This document shows positions 1 to 6,425 of a stretch of 10,842 nucleotides of DNA, piece after piece; positions within the stretch are counted from its first letter, which is position 1, and every line of letters starts with the position of its first letter. A program made the translations under genes and the position numbers. A model generated the notes under the pieces. The model did not search any database, was not told where the DNA came from, and saw only the letters and a program-made list of their open reading frames with translations. The stretch is from Baffinella frigidus (lineage: Eukaryota; Cryptophyceae; Cryptomonadales; Baffinellaceae). Location: positions 214,975-225,816 of the forward strand of contig MU646650.1 in assembly GCA_026770585.1 (NCBI GenBank), read 5' to 3'.

Positions 1-8
1 CTGTCATC

Positions 9-334
9 CAAGACCCTGCCTTCAAAACGTAAGTGCACCCACCTCAAAAGTGGATGCCCTACAGGGGTTCCTCTCTCATAAGAAACCGCCTCCCCCTAGG
101 ACCCTACAGTAGGCCTATGCCTAGGGCCCTACGGTGGTCCTAGGGGGGGGGCAGTTTCTTATGAGCGAGGTACCCCTGTAGCGAGAGGTCGGAAGCCCGA
201 CCATCAGCACCCCGATGATGCTCTCCTCCGACATCGCTCGCATTCAAGACCCTGCCTTCACAACGTAAGTGGCCTCATCTCAAAAGTGCATGTTCAAAAC
301 GTATGTGGACTCACCTCAAAAGTGGATGCCCTAG
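9..334. repeat. Three copies of a host repeat of about 45 bp
   Basis: CAAGACCCTGCCTTCAAAACG through CTCAAAAGTGGATGCCCTA occurs at 9-60, 245-292 and, starting at TTCAAAACG, 293-333. Copy 1 is interrupted by a family A element at its final TA and copy 3 is not. Confidence 0.7.
60..180 (+). mobile_element. MITE family A, copy 1 (pogo/Tigger-like ends)
   Basis: Near-complete palindromic element with ends TA-CAGGGGTTCC and GGTACCCCTG-TA. The TIR is about 35 bp, the C/G tracts continue the pairing, and the asymmetric centre (CCTACAGTAGGCCTATG) defines the plus orientation. The flank is a local repeat whose third copy (about 293-341) lacks the element. The CAG start and TA duplication match pogo/Tigger-type Tc1/mariner elements as known from other genomes; this is family-level inference. 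No coding capacity. Confidence 0.85.
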
Positions 335-417
335 TAGGGTCTCGTTGGTGGTTGAAAATGGGCCGCCCCCCCCCCCAACGACTCAAGGTTTCAGCAGGAG
401 CTACATAAAGTAGGGCG

Positions 418-583
418 TACTTAACTCTGAGCCACAAGATTTTAGCCAAGTCAACCAGCTCACCCTAGTCAACTTCCCCCTGATTTCGTTTAGATGGACC
501 CTGCCACCATGGCAGGCATTTGACCAAGGCGCTGGCTTTCAGGGGGAGTTGACTTAGCTGAAATCTTGTGGCTCGGAGTGCAC
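418..583. mobile_element. Inverted-repeat element, family C
   Basis: Left GAGCCACAAGATTTTAGCC (from about 429) pairs with right GCTGAAATCTTGTGGCTC (to about 573), continued by CAAGTCAAC / GTTGACTTAG and CTTCCCCCTGA / TCAGGGGGAG. The exact ends and target duplication are unclear. A small CCTGCCACCATGGCAGG palindrome lies in the centre. Confidence 0.55.
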
Positions 584-1099
584 TTCAGCGCTACCGCTCT
601 CCTGCAAAACAATCGACGACCCAACTATTCAGGTTTTCCTGGGAGTATGAGGACGGAGTCCTGGACGGGCCCGCCTCGGGCGGGAGAAGAAGTCATTTAT
701 GTAGACATCAGACATGAGCCTATTTCGGGGAAAACAGGGAGAACTGCCCGGGAAAACCGCGCCAAGTCCCGTCTGGGACCTTGCACTTAAAACCACTTAC
801 ACCTTAGCCCGAAACGGCACACGCCGAGGACCCGCCAATAACCCGAAACTGCCTGAGGAACAGGCATGCCCTACCCTGCACCTCAGCTTGAATCTCCCCT
901 AATATGGGTAGTGGCAGTTTCTTGCCTTAGGATTCGACCGGACGATTACCCGGATATTTTCCTAAGCTCGCCTCATTTCTGCACCGTGCATTTCTCTTTC
1001 GAATAAAGTCAATAAGTGTCAATAAGTGCCCCCTACGCATCAGAGGGGTCCACACGCGTTGGTTTCTGCTTGTTCCTTTGAGCCCTTGTGCACCGCCCC
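584..1099. other. Apparently unique intergenic DNA
   Basis: No gene or clear element. Two short overlapping open frames (566-902) have no protein-like features. AATAAA (1002-1007) followed by two GTCAATAAGT copies (1009-1028) could be part of a 3' end or an old repeat, but nothing else supports that. Confidence 0.35.
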
Positions 1100-1221
1100 T
1101 ACAGGGGTACCTCGCTCACAAGAAAACGTCCCCCCCCCTTAGGACACCATAGGGCCCTAGGCATGGTCCTACTGTAGGGTCCTAGGGGGGGGCGGTTTCT
1201 TATGAGCGAGGTACCCCTGTA
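1100..1221 (-). mobile_element. MITE family A, copy 2
   Basis: TA-bounded; left arm CAGGGGTACCTCGCTCACAAG, right arm its near reverse complement. The centre (CTACTGTAGGGTCC) is inverted relative to copy 1. Confidence 0.85.
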
Positions 1222-1303
1222 GGGTGGTCCTAGTCTCCTAGGGATAGTCCTACCGTATGGTCCTGGGGCGGTGTGTGTCCTAGGACGGTGTGTGTCCTTA
1301 ACC
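1222..1303. repeat. Degenerate core-like sequence between copies 2 and 3
   Basis: Contains GGTGGTCCTAG, CCTACCGTATGGTCCTGG and two copies of GGTGTGTGTCCT. It resembles the family A centre but has no TIRs, so it may be a decayed fragment. Confidence 0.4.
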
Positions 1304-1435
1304 TACAGGGGTACCTCGCGCATAAGAAAACGCCCCCCCCTAGGACCCTACAGTAGGCCTATGCCTAGGGCCCTACGGTGGTCGTAGGGGGGGCGGCGGT
1401 TTCTTATGATCGAGGTACCCCTGTAGGGCGGTGAA
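1304..1435 (+). mobile_element. MITE family A, copy 3
   Basis: TA-bounded with an intact centre in plus orientation. The right arm has an extra GGC and a GATCGAG change not mirrored in the left arm, so this copy has diverged arm by arm. Confidence 0.85.
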
Positions 1436-1598
1436 TGTCCGTACCTCTCCTCTGCACTCACCTCTCGCTACCCCGTTAACCCCGAACCCTCAAACCTTTT
1501 GCGCCTAACCCCTGCACGGTACCTTCCAACTCCTGAAATGTCCTGACGGCGATGGCTTTCCCGAAAAAGGTGGGTGGGCATCTTCTTTGCGGCCTATC
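1436..1598. other. No feature recognised
   Basis: Contains CCCCGTTAACCCCGAACCCTC, weakly similar to degenerate telomere repeats on the other strand. Otherwise featureless. Confidence 0.3.
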
Positions 1599-1695
1599 CC
1601 TTAAGTGGCCAGTAGGCTCATACGCCCTACCGTACGGCCCTAGGACCTGCCTAGTACCCCTTGGCAGTCAAATTTGACTGCCTGGCCACTTAAGG
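1599..1695. mobile_element. Small inverted-repeat element
   Basis: Ends CCTTAAGTGGCCAG and CTGGCCACTTAAGG are perfect 14-bp inverted repeats. Inside is a second perfect palindrome, GGCAGTCAAATTTGACTGCC (1663-1682), and a CTACCGTACGGCCCTAGGACC stretch similar in style to the family A centre. Confidence 0.6.
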
Positions 1696-1749
1696 AATAT
1701 GAAATCCCAAGGGTGGTCCCAGGGAGAAAAATGGCGAATGCCGGTTGAC

Positions 1750-1772
1750 TACAGGGGTACCTCGCTCATAAG
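1750..1772 (+). mobile_element. MITE family A, solo left end
   Basis: Only TA plus CAGGGGTACCTCGCTCATAAG remains, followed by unrelated DNA. The left flank GGTTGACTA recurs without the element at 2036-2044, so a truncated insertion or a deletion removed the rest. Confidence 0.75.
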
Positions 1773-1874
1773 GCGCAGGTTGGCGGGCATACGGGCGCAA
1801 GGTTATGAGGACGCCTAGATGATTTCACTTAGGCCTCCCAAGTGTCGGGACGATACAGTGACATGTGGGGCCTG

Positions 1875-1997
1875 TACAGGGGTACCTCGCTCATAAGAAA
1901 CCGCCGCCCCCCTAGGACCACCGTAGGACCCTAGGCATAGCCCTACTGTAGGGTCCTAGGGGGGGCGGCGGTTTCTTATGAGCGAGGTACCCCTGTA
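1875..1997 (-). mobile_element. MITE family A, copy 4
   Basis: TA-bounded, minus orientation. An extra GCC triplet in the left arm (ACCGCCGCC) is mirrored in the right arm (GGCGGCGGT). Confidence 0.85.
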
Positions 1998-2382
1998 TCC
2001 CAAGGGTGGTCCTATGGAGCAAAACGGCGAAAGCTGGTTGACTAAATAACATTGGTGAGATTTTTTCCCCAACGAATCAGGTGGGTGGAAATCTACGCAA
2101 AGGATGAGAAGAGGTTCTTCGCAGACTTCGCAAAGTACTTCTCGGTGCTCCTCGAACTCGGCACCAAAAACCTCGCATAGTGTGTGAGATGACCTCTTGG
2201 GCGCCGAAAACCTTGCGTAGTGTGTGAGATGACCTTTTTGTGTCACGCGGCGGGCCTGTCTGTCTTGAGGCGAAGAGGCTCCTCGAACTCGGCACCAAAA
2301 ACCTCGCATAGTGTGTGAGATGGCGGCACCAAAAACCTCGCGTAGTGTGTGAGATGGCCCCTCGGGTGCCGAAAACATCGCG

Positions 2383-2503
2383 TACAGGGGTACCTCGCTC
2401 ATAAGAACCGCCCACCCCCCTAGGATCACCGTAGGGCCCTAGGCATGGTCCTACTGTAGGGTCCTAAGGGGGTGCGGTGTCTTCCGAGCGAGGTACCCCT
2501 GTT
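2383..2503 (-). mobile_element. MITE family A, copy 5, inserted in the 33-bp repeat
   Basis: Sits exactly at the TA of the repeat motif GCGTAGTGTGTGAG. The left flank ends in ...ATCGCGTA and the right flank resumes with TGTGTGAG, the second TA now reading TT. The right arm is degraded (CTTCCGAGCG). Unoccupied repeat units are at 2200-2231, 2325-2355 and 2691-2721. Confidence 0.85.
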
Positions 2504-2556
2504 GTGTGTGAGCCGGCCTTTTCCGTGTCCCGAGGCGGGCCTGTCTCTCCTGAGGC

Positions 2557-2680
2557 TACACGGGTACCTCGCTCACAAGAAACCGCCTTCCCCTTGGGCC
2601 CTACAGTAGGGCTATGCCTACTAGGGCCCTACGGTGGTCTTAGGGGGGGGACGGTTTCTTATGAGCGAGGTACCCCTGTA
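2557..2680 (+). mobile_element. MITE family A, copy 6
   Basis: TA-bounded, left end CACGGGTACC. It splits a larger local duplication: CTGAGGC before it and CTCGAACTCGG after it are close together in the related sequence at about 2264-2291. Confidence 0.85.
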
Positions 2681-2802
2681 CTCGAACTCGGGACCAAGAA
2701 CCTCGCGTAGTGTGTGAGATGACCTCTTGGGGGATGACAACTTAAGTCTTATCCGCGCCCGGAGGCGAAAAGGTCTAAATTTTACGAAGACCATATTTGG
2801 TC

Positions 2803-2858
2803 ATCTGAACGGCCACGTGTTTTCGCATCTTTATGTGAAAACAAGTGGCCCTTCAGAT
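2803..2858. repeat. 26-bp hairpin
   Basis: ATCTGAACGGCCACGTG... pairs with ...AAGTGGCCCTTCAGAT, 26-bp arms with few mismatches and a 4-base loop. Lies in AT-richer DNA (2725-2971) with no gene. Confidence 0.6.
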
Positions 2859-2971
2859 CGATTTCGCGAAATTATCTAGAAAGACTCCACATTTGAATGA
2901 TTTACACGAATGAAAGATATGTGCACATACGAATCTAAAAGGACGTAGACCTAAATGTGTCCGGGTGAGGC

Positions 2972-3092
2972 TACAGGGGTACCTCGCTCAAAAGAAACAG
3001 CCGCCCCCTAGGACCCCACAGTAGGCCTATGCCTAGGGCCCTATGGGAGTCCTAGGGGGGGGGCGCTTTCTTATGAGCGAGGTACCCCTGTA
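2972..3092 (+). mobile_element. MITE family A, copy 7
   Basis: TA-bounded, plus orientation. The left arm has CTCAAAAG instead of CTCATAAG. Confidence 0.85.
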
Positions 3093-3201
3093 CGCTCCAA
3101 GTTTGACTGACACTGCGGGAGGTTTCAGTGGGGTGAGTTCGACTAAGGGAATAGCTGGAACTTAATTTGTGTGTCATCTCGCACGCAGGGTTTTGAGGCG
3201 T

Positions 3202-3321
3202 TACAGGGGTACCTCGCTCATAAGAAACGCCTTCCCCCCCTAGGACCACCATAGGGCCCTAGGCACAGTCCTGCTGTAGGGCCCGAGGGGGTGGCGGTTT
3301 CTTATGAGCGAGGCACCCCTG
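3202..3321 (-). mobile_element. MITE family A, copy 8, right end interrupted
   Basis: Left TA and arm are intact. The right arm ends ...GGCACCCCTG and is followed at once by the long-arm element starting CCTTTAGG, where TA is expected. A TA does occur directly after that element at 3625-3626, which suggests nesting. Confidence 0.8.
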
Positions 3322-3624
3322 CCTTTAGGTCCTTTAGGTTCTTCGAGCTCCCAACATAGGCGGACACTGGAACTTATCTGCAGAAAAGCCATGCGTTCTT
3401 TCAGATCACATCAGGCCCCCCGGTGTAGCCACACAAGGTCCCCACGGGGCGGAACACATGGTGGCCATCTTGCCGAGTAAATACGTTTTGCCTATCACAC
3501 AGGGTTTACTCGCGAGGGGGCTTGATGTGATCCGAAAGGAAGCATGGCCTTTCTACAGAACACGTTGCGGTGTCCGCCTATGTTGGGTATGTTGGGAGCT
3601 CGAAGAACCTAAAGGACCTAAAGG
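3322..3624. mobile_element. Long-arm inverted-repeat element (family B), about 303 bp
   Basis: Both ends carry CCTTTAGGTCCTTTAGG, and arms of about 100 bp pair with few mismatches through CTTCGAGCTCCCAACATA, GGCGGACAC, GCCATGC and GATCACATCA. The right arm has a roughly 10-bp duplication of CCCAACATA. The centre is under 100 bp. No credible protein: the 68-codon frame at 3458-3664 runs through the right arm. No clear target duplication is seen. Confidence 0.75.
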
Positions 3625-3685
3625 TACCGCCCTAGCTAGGGCCATGCAACAGGACTGCGTCTAGGAGCATGGGACCTGAGTAGCG

Positions 3686-3812
3686 TACAGGGGTACCTCG
3701 CTCTTAAGAAAACGCCCCCTTCTAGGACCCTACATGTACAGTAGGACTATGCCTAGGGCCCTATGGTGGTCCTAGGGGGGGTGCGCTTTCTTATGAGCGA
3801 GGTACCCCTGTA
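3686..3812 (+). mobile_element. MITE family A, copy 9
   Basis: TA-bounded, plus orientation, with a small expansion (ACATGTAC) in the centre. It lies in the first unit of the local duplication that also holds copies 10 and 11. Confidence 0.85.
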
Positions 3813-3897
3813 GTAGGAACGGTGCGTGATCTTATTCACGAGTGCCCCCAGCAGCTGAGTGTGGCTACGACGCAAGACGGCCCTGAGGTGTAAGGGG

Positions 3898-4026
3898 TAC
3901 AGGGGTACCTCGCTCATAAGAAACCGCACCCCCCTAGGACCCTACAGTAGGCCTATCCCTAGCTAGGGCCCTATGGTGGTCCTAGCTAGGGGGTGGGCGG
4001 TTTCTTCTGAGCGAGGTACCCCTGTA
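3898..4026 (+). mobile_element. MITE family A, copy 10
   Basis: TA-bounded. CTAGCTAG replaces CTAG at two sites of the centre. It separates the two units of a local host duplication. Confidence 0.85.
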
Positions 4027-4043
4027 GGAGCATGGGACCTTTG

Positions 4044-4164
4044 TACAGGGGTACCTCGATTACAAGAAAACGCCTCCCCGTAGGGCCCTACAGTAGGCCT
4101 ATGCCTAGGGCCCTATGGTCGTCCTAGGGGGGTGGCGTTTTCTTGTAATCGAGGTACCCCTGTA
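4044..4164 (+). mobile_element. MITE family A, copy 11, variant arms
   Basis: Both arms differ from the family in the same way: CTCGATTACAAGAAAACGCC on the left and GGCGTTTTCTTGTAATCGAG on the right, against CTCGCTCATAAGAAACCGCC in typical copies. All four substitutions are mirrored. The site matches that of copy 9 in the duplicated host unit. Confidence 0.85.
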
Positions 4165-4245
4165 GGGACGGTGCCTGTTCTGACTCACGAGTAACCCCAG
4201 CAGCTGAGTGAGGCTACGTCCCGAGACGGCCCTGCGGCGTACAGG

Positions 4246-4260
4246 GGCTACGTGCGAACA
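4246..4260 (+). mobile_element. MITE family A, possible end fragment
   Basis: CGTACAGGGGCTACGTGC resembles the outer end only, and it lies just before the telomere-like tract. Short enough to be uncertain. Confidence 0.4.
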
Positions 4261-4391
4261 AGGTTAAGGGTTCAGGGCTTAGGGTTAAGGGTTTGGGGGT
4301 TAGGGTTTAGGGTTCAGGGTTTAGGGTTTAGGGTTTAGGGTTCAGGGTTTAGGGGTTTGAGTTCAGGGTTTAGGGTGCAGGGTGTAGGGTG
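4261..4391 (+). repeat. Degenerate interstitial telomere-like tract (TTTAGGG type)
   Basis: About 130 bp of TTTAGGG units with TTCAGGG, TTAAGGG and GTGTAGGG variants. TTTAGGG is the telomere repeat of plants and many algae. Here it is internal to the window, degenerate, and lies next to MITE end fragments on both sides. Confidence 0.75.
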
Positions 4392-4414
4392 TACAGGGGT
4401 ATCTGGGCAATAAG
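4391..4414 (+). mobile_element. MITE family A, left-end fragment
   Basis: TACAGGGGTATC...AATAAGAA follows the telomere-like tract directly, and no matching right end follows. Confidence 0.55.
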
Positions 4415-4446
4415 AACACGGGTGCTCCGACATCGGTCGGTGTCTG

Positions 4447-4519
4447 TTTTCTTAAATTAGTACCAGAGGGTTGACTAAACGCAAGATTTAGTCAACCCTC
4501 TGGTACTAAATTAAGAAAA
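4447..4519. repeat. 33-bp hairpin with 7-base loop
   Basis: TTTTCTTAAATTAGTACC... and its near-perfect reverse complement (one mismatch) flank CGCAAGA. The arms include AGAGGGTTGACTAAA. Likely a small foldback element. Confidence 0.7.
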
Positions 4520-4535
4520 TGGGGGACCCAAATCT

Positions 4536-4662
4536 CACAGGGGTACCTCGCTCACAAGAACAAGAAAACGCAACCCCCCTAGGACCACCGTAGGACCCTG
4601 GGCATAGGCCTACTGTAGGGTCCTAGGGGGAGGCGCTTTCTCATGAGCGAGGCACCCTTGTA
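4536..4662 (-). mobile_element. MITE family A, copy 12
   Basis: Left border is CA rather than TA, right border TA. The left arm has a local duplication (ACAAGAACAAGAAAAC). Confidence 0.8.
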
Positions 4663-4735
4663 CATGTGTGGTACCTGAACTTCCAAGTTACTCGGGAGTT
4701 ACTCGGAAGTACTCGGAAGTTAAGGTACCACACAT
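4662..4735. repeat. Small inverted repeat with short tandem centre
   Basis: ACATGTGTGGTACCTGAACTT pairs with AAGTTAAGGTACCACACATA. The centre repeats TACTCGGAAGT-like units three times. Confidence 0.5.
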
Positions 4736-4743
4736 AACATGGG

Positions 4744-4864
4744 TACAGGGGTACCTCGCTCATAAGAAACCGCCTCCCCCTAGGACCCTACAGTAGGCCT
4801 ATGCCTAGGGCCCTACGGTGGTCCTAGGGGGGGGGCGGTTTCTTATGAGCGAGGTACCCCTGTA
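4744..4864 (+). mobile_element. MITE family A, copy 13
   Basis: TA-bounded and close to the inferred consensus, with nearly perfect arms. It differs little from copy 1, which suggests recent activity of this subtype. Confidence 0.87.
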
Positions 4865-4882
4865 ATGTACACTGTACACACA

Positions 4883-5104
4883 CATCAAGGACCGCGCACC
4901 CACCGCTTTTTTGCGGTCCTTAATTTGTACGATCCAATGACGAATCCACAGGGCTCACTCGAAATCAAGGTCCGACTTCTAGCTAGACAGCGGTCGGTGA
5001 GAGGGTCTTAAAAAAAATCGCGACTTGGAAAAATCGCCAAGTCGTGATTTTATTTGTTCAAGGCCACGCAGAGGAAGCGGTCGGTGTGAACCTTGAATTC
5101 AGTA
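4883..5104. repeat. Cluster of short CAAGG...CCTTG foldbacks
   Basis: AAGGACCGC / GCGGTCCTT flank GCACCCACCGCTTTTTT near 4887-4923. A second pair, AATCAAGGTC / GAACCTTGAATT, encloses 4960-5100 and holds a third hairpin with 15-bp arms (5014-5028 and 5037-5051). The motif GCGGTCGGTG occurs twice within. They look like related small foldbacks. Confidence 0.45.
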
Positions 5105-5201
5105 CAATCAAGGCACGCGCTCAACTCAGTCGGTGTGCTGTCCTTCATTCAACCCACCGTAAATGCATAGGCCACCACAGACAAGGACCCATCGTTACAT
5201 G

Positions 5202-5324
5202 TACAGCAGAACCTCGCTCATAAGAAACAGCACCCCCCTTAGGACCACCGCAGGACCCTAAGCATAGGCCTACTGCAGGGTCCTAGAGGGGGCGGTGGTT
5301 TCTTATGAGCGAGGTACCCCTGTA
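5202..5324 (-). mobile_element. MITE family A, copy 14
   Basis: TA-bounded; the outer left arm is altered (CAGCAGAACCTCG). Follows ATCGTTACATG, as copy 15 follows ATCGTTGGATG, but the two are in opposite orientation. Confidence 0.83.
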
Positions 5325-5452
5325 CAATCAAGGCACGCGCTCAACTCAGTCGGGTGTGCTGTCCTTCAGTAAGCCCACCGTGAATGTTCCTTTGAACGCT
5401 CGCTCCCCCCCTCAGGAATAGGCCACCATAGACCAGGGCCCATCGTTGGATG

Positions 5453-5610
5453 TACAGGGCTACCTCGCTCATCAGCAACCGATCCCCTCTAGGACCCTAC
5501 AGTAGGACCATGCCTAGGGCCCTATGGTGGCCCTAGCTAGGGGGGTAGGCGTTTCCCTGTAAGAAATGAGGCAAGCGTTTTCCGTGCCTTATGAGCGAGG
5601 TACCCCTGTA
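5453..5610 (+). mobile_element. MITE family A, copy 15, with internal extra segment
   Basis: Longer than the others because about 33 bp (about 5554-5587) lie within the right arm, between GGCGTTT and CTTATGAG. The extra piece repeats GCGTTT, so it may come from local duplication. This is the last family A copy in the window. Confidence 0.8.
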
Positions 5611-5792
5611 GCTAGGGCGGAGCATGTCTTTGCTCGGTCGTCATCACTGCAGGCTTCTTGACCTTGTGGAAGCCTAGTTCAATCTCAGGGAAGACGCGGC
5701 GTTCATTGACCGCATAGCACCACCATCGCACGCTCAGGGTTGCTCAGGGAGGGACGCTGTGTTGCCCTCCAGCAAGGGACTCTGCAGGGCAA
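5611..5792. other. No feature recognised
   Basis: Unique-looking DNA between the last family A element and the possible remnant at 5793. It is the point where the dense element cluster stops. Confidence 0.4.
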
Positions 5793-6116
5793 ATGGTGGT
5801 CTCAAGAACTGTATCCTTCAACGAAGTTCTGCCGCGCAGCATACCAGCAAGCATGTTCCAAGCAGGCGTTCTAGCTCCCTCCAGCTCCACAGCACCGATT
5901 CAGACCCGCCTACGTCAGGACAGGTGGCTCGTACCAAACATGTCTTGCTTGTCCGGTACCGTTGACCTTGACCAGAAGCTCAACAACGCTCGTCACACCC
6001 AGTGCCGCCAGTCAGGAGATCCACGCCAGGACTGCCAACGAACTTTGTAGCGGAGCGAAGTTCACCCCGAACATCATGGGCACCGCAACAGACGACCTCG
6101 CAGTGCGAAACAATTT
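5793..6116 (+). pseudogene. Possible exon or pseudogene remnant in two overlapping frames
   Basis: One frame is open from an ATG at 5793 to 6050 and contains SCLSGTVDLDQKLNNA. A second overlapping frame is open from about 5964 to a TGA at about 6113 and ends MGTATDDLAVRNNF. Both look slightly more protein-like than the surrounding DNA. Neither has a strong codon bias or clear splice sites, so this may be a decayed gene, two exons in different frames, or chance. Not recognised. Confidence 0.2.
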
Positions 6117-6236
6117 CTGAGATGGTGCGCACGTCAAAGAGACAAGAAAAACAGATGTTTTTTGGTTTTTTACTGATTGCAAGCAGAGCCCCTCCAAGGA
6201 GCTCCAACCCGCGGCCTACGGCCTCTCGTATGAGAA

Positions 6237-6254
6237 ATGTTCCGGGCGGAACAT
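6237..6254 (-). repeat. Short perfect inverted repeat just after the minus-strand stop
   Basis: ATGTTCCG / CGGAACAT, 8-bp arms with a 2-base loop, directly adjoining the TAA. It would form a hairpin in the 3' UTR. A role in 3'-end processing is only a guess. Confidence 0.5.
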
Positions 6255-6425
6255 TTACTCGTAGAGGGACTTGGTGTAGGTGGCGGTGGCCGCGACGTAC
6301 GCGTCACGCGCCGCCTTGTAGGGGCCGGTGGCGAGCTTGAGCTCGTTGGCCGCCTTGAGGTAGGCGTCGCGGGTCGCGCGGTAGGTGGTGGCGTAATCCT
6401 CGAGGTCGAAAAGCATGGCGAACAT
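6255..6425 (-). CDS. Small minus-strand coding exon (3'-terminal exon or complete small gene)
   Basis: On the minus strand a splice-acceptor-like CTCCTTTCCCCAG is followed directly by ATG and 56 codons to a TAA stop. It begins MFAMLFDLEDYATTYRATRD and ends TYTKSLYE. The protein is Ala/Tyr-rich and predicted helical, with strongly GC-ending codons (GCC, CTC, AAG, TAC), unlike the flanking DNA. It may be the last exon of a gene whose upstream exons lie at 6426-7072, or a small protein starting at this ATG. I found no convincing upstream exon and do not recognise the family. A short inverted repeat follows the stop. Confidence 0.55.
   Translation of the reverse strand: MFAMLFDLEDYATTYRATRDAYLKAANELKLATGPYKAARDAYVAATATYTKSLYE

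Larger units (their letters stand above)
1705..2044. repeat. Duplicated 47-bp host segment
   Basis: TCCCAAGGGTGGTCC...GGTTGACTA at 1705-1751 and again at 1998-2044. The first ends at a truncated family A element, the second continues uninterrupted. Copy 4 lies directly before the second segment. Confidence 0.65.
2160..2721. repeat. Satellite-like repeat, unit about 33 bp
   Basis: GGCACCAAAAACCTCGCATAG followed by TGTGTGAGATG occurs at 2160-2191, 2200-2231, 2291-2322, 2325-2355, split at 2367-2384/2502-2512, and at 2691-2721. A larger unit (about 95 bp with GGCGGGCCTGTCT and CTCGAACTCGG) is also repeated. Two family A elements landed in it. Apparent open frames here only follow the repeat. 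Confidence 0.7.
3663..4252. repeat. Diverged tandem host duplication carrying elements
   Basis: AGGAGCATGGGACCT, ACGGTGC, CCCAGCAGCTGAGTG and GACGGCCCTG appear in order in both units (3663-3897 and 4027-4252). Each unit holds a family A element after GGGACCT, copies 9 and 11. Confidence 0.65.
5105..5610. repeat. Tandem duplication of a host unit plus element
   Basis: CAATCAAGGCACGCGCTCAAC through GGCCACCA and CCCATCGTT is present at 5105-5201 and 5325-5452. Each unit is followed by a family A element at the same position, copies 14 and 15, but in opposite orientations. Confidence 0.65.

Noticed and set aside
1002-1028. AATAAA plus GTCAATAAGT repeats as the end of an LTR or gene
   Set aside because: No matching LTR, primer-binding site or coding region was found nearby.
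1956-2429. Open frames of 157 and 112 codons on the minus strand, and similar short frames in other copies
   Set aside because: They read through the element arms and the 33-bp repeat. The recurrent peptide motifs (YERGTPV, MSEVPLY, RGTSLIRNR) are translations of the TIR in different frames, not a protein family.
3458-3664. 68-codon frame inside the family B element as a transposase remnant
   Set aside because: Most of it lies in the inverted-repeat arm, and it has no recognisable catalytic motif.
4901-4923. Hairpin followed by a T-run as a bacterial-type terminator
   Set aside because: The T-run lies inside the loop rather than after the stem, and the region is eukaryotic and intergenic.
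60-5610. Regularly recurring palindromic repeats as a CRISPR array
   Set aside because: The units are 120-130 bp, occur in both orientations, have irregular spacing and TA borders, and the setting is eukaryotic.
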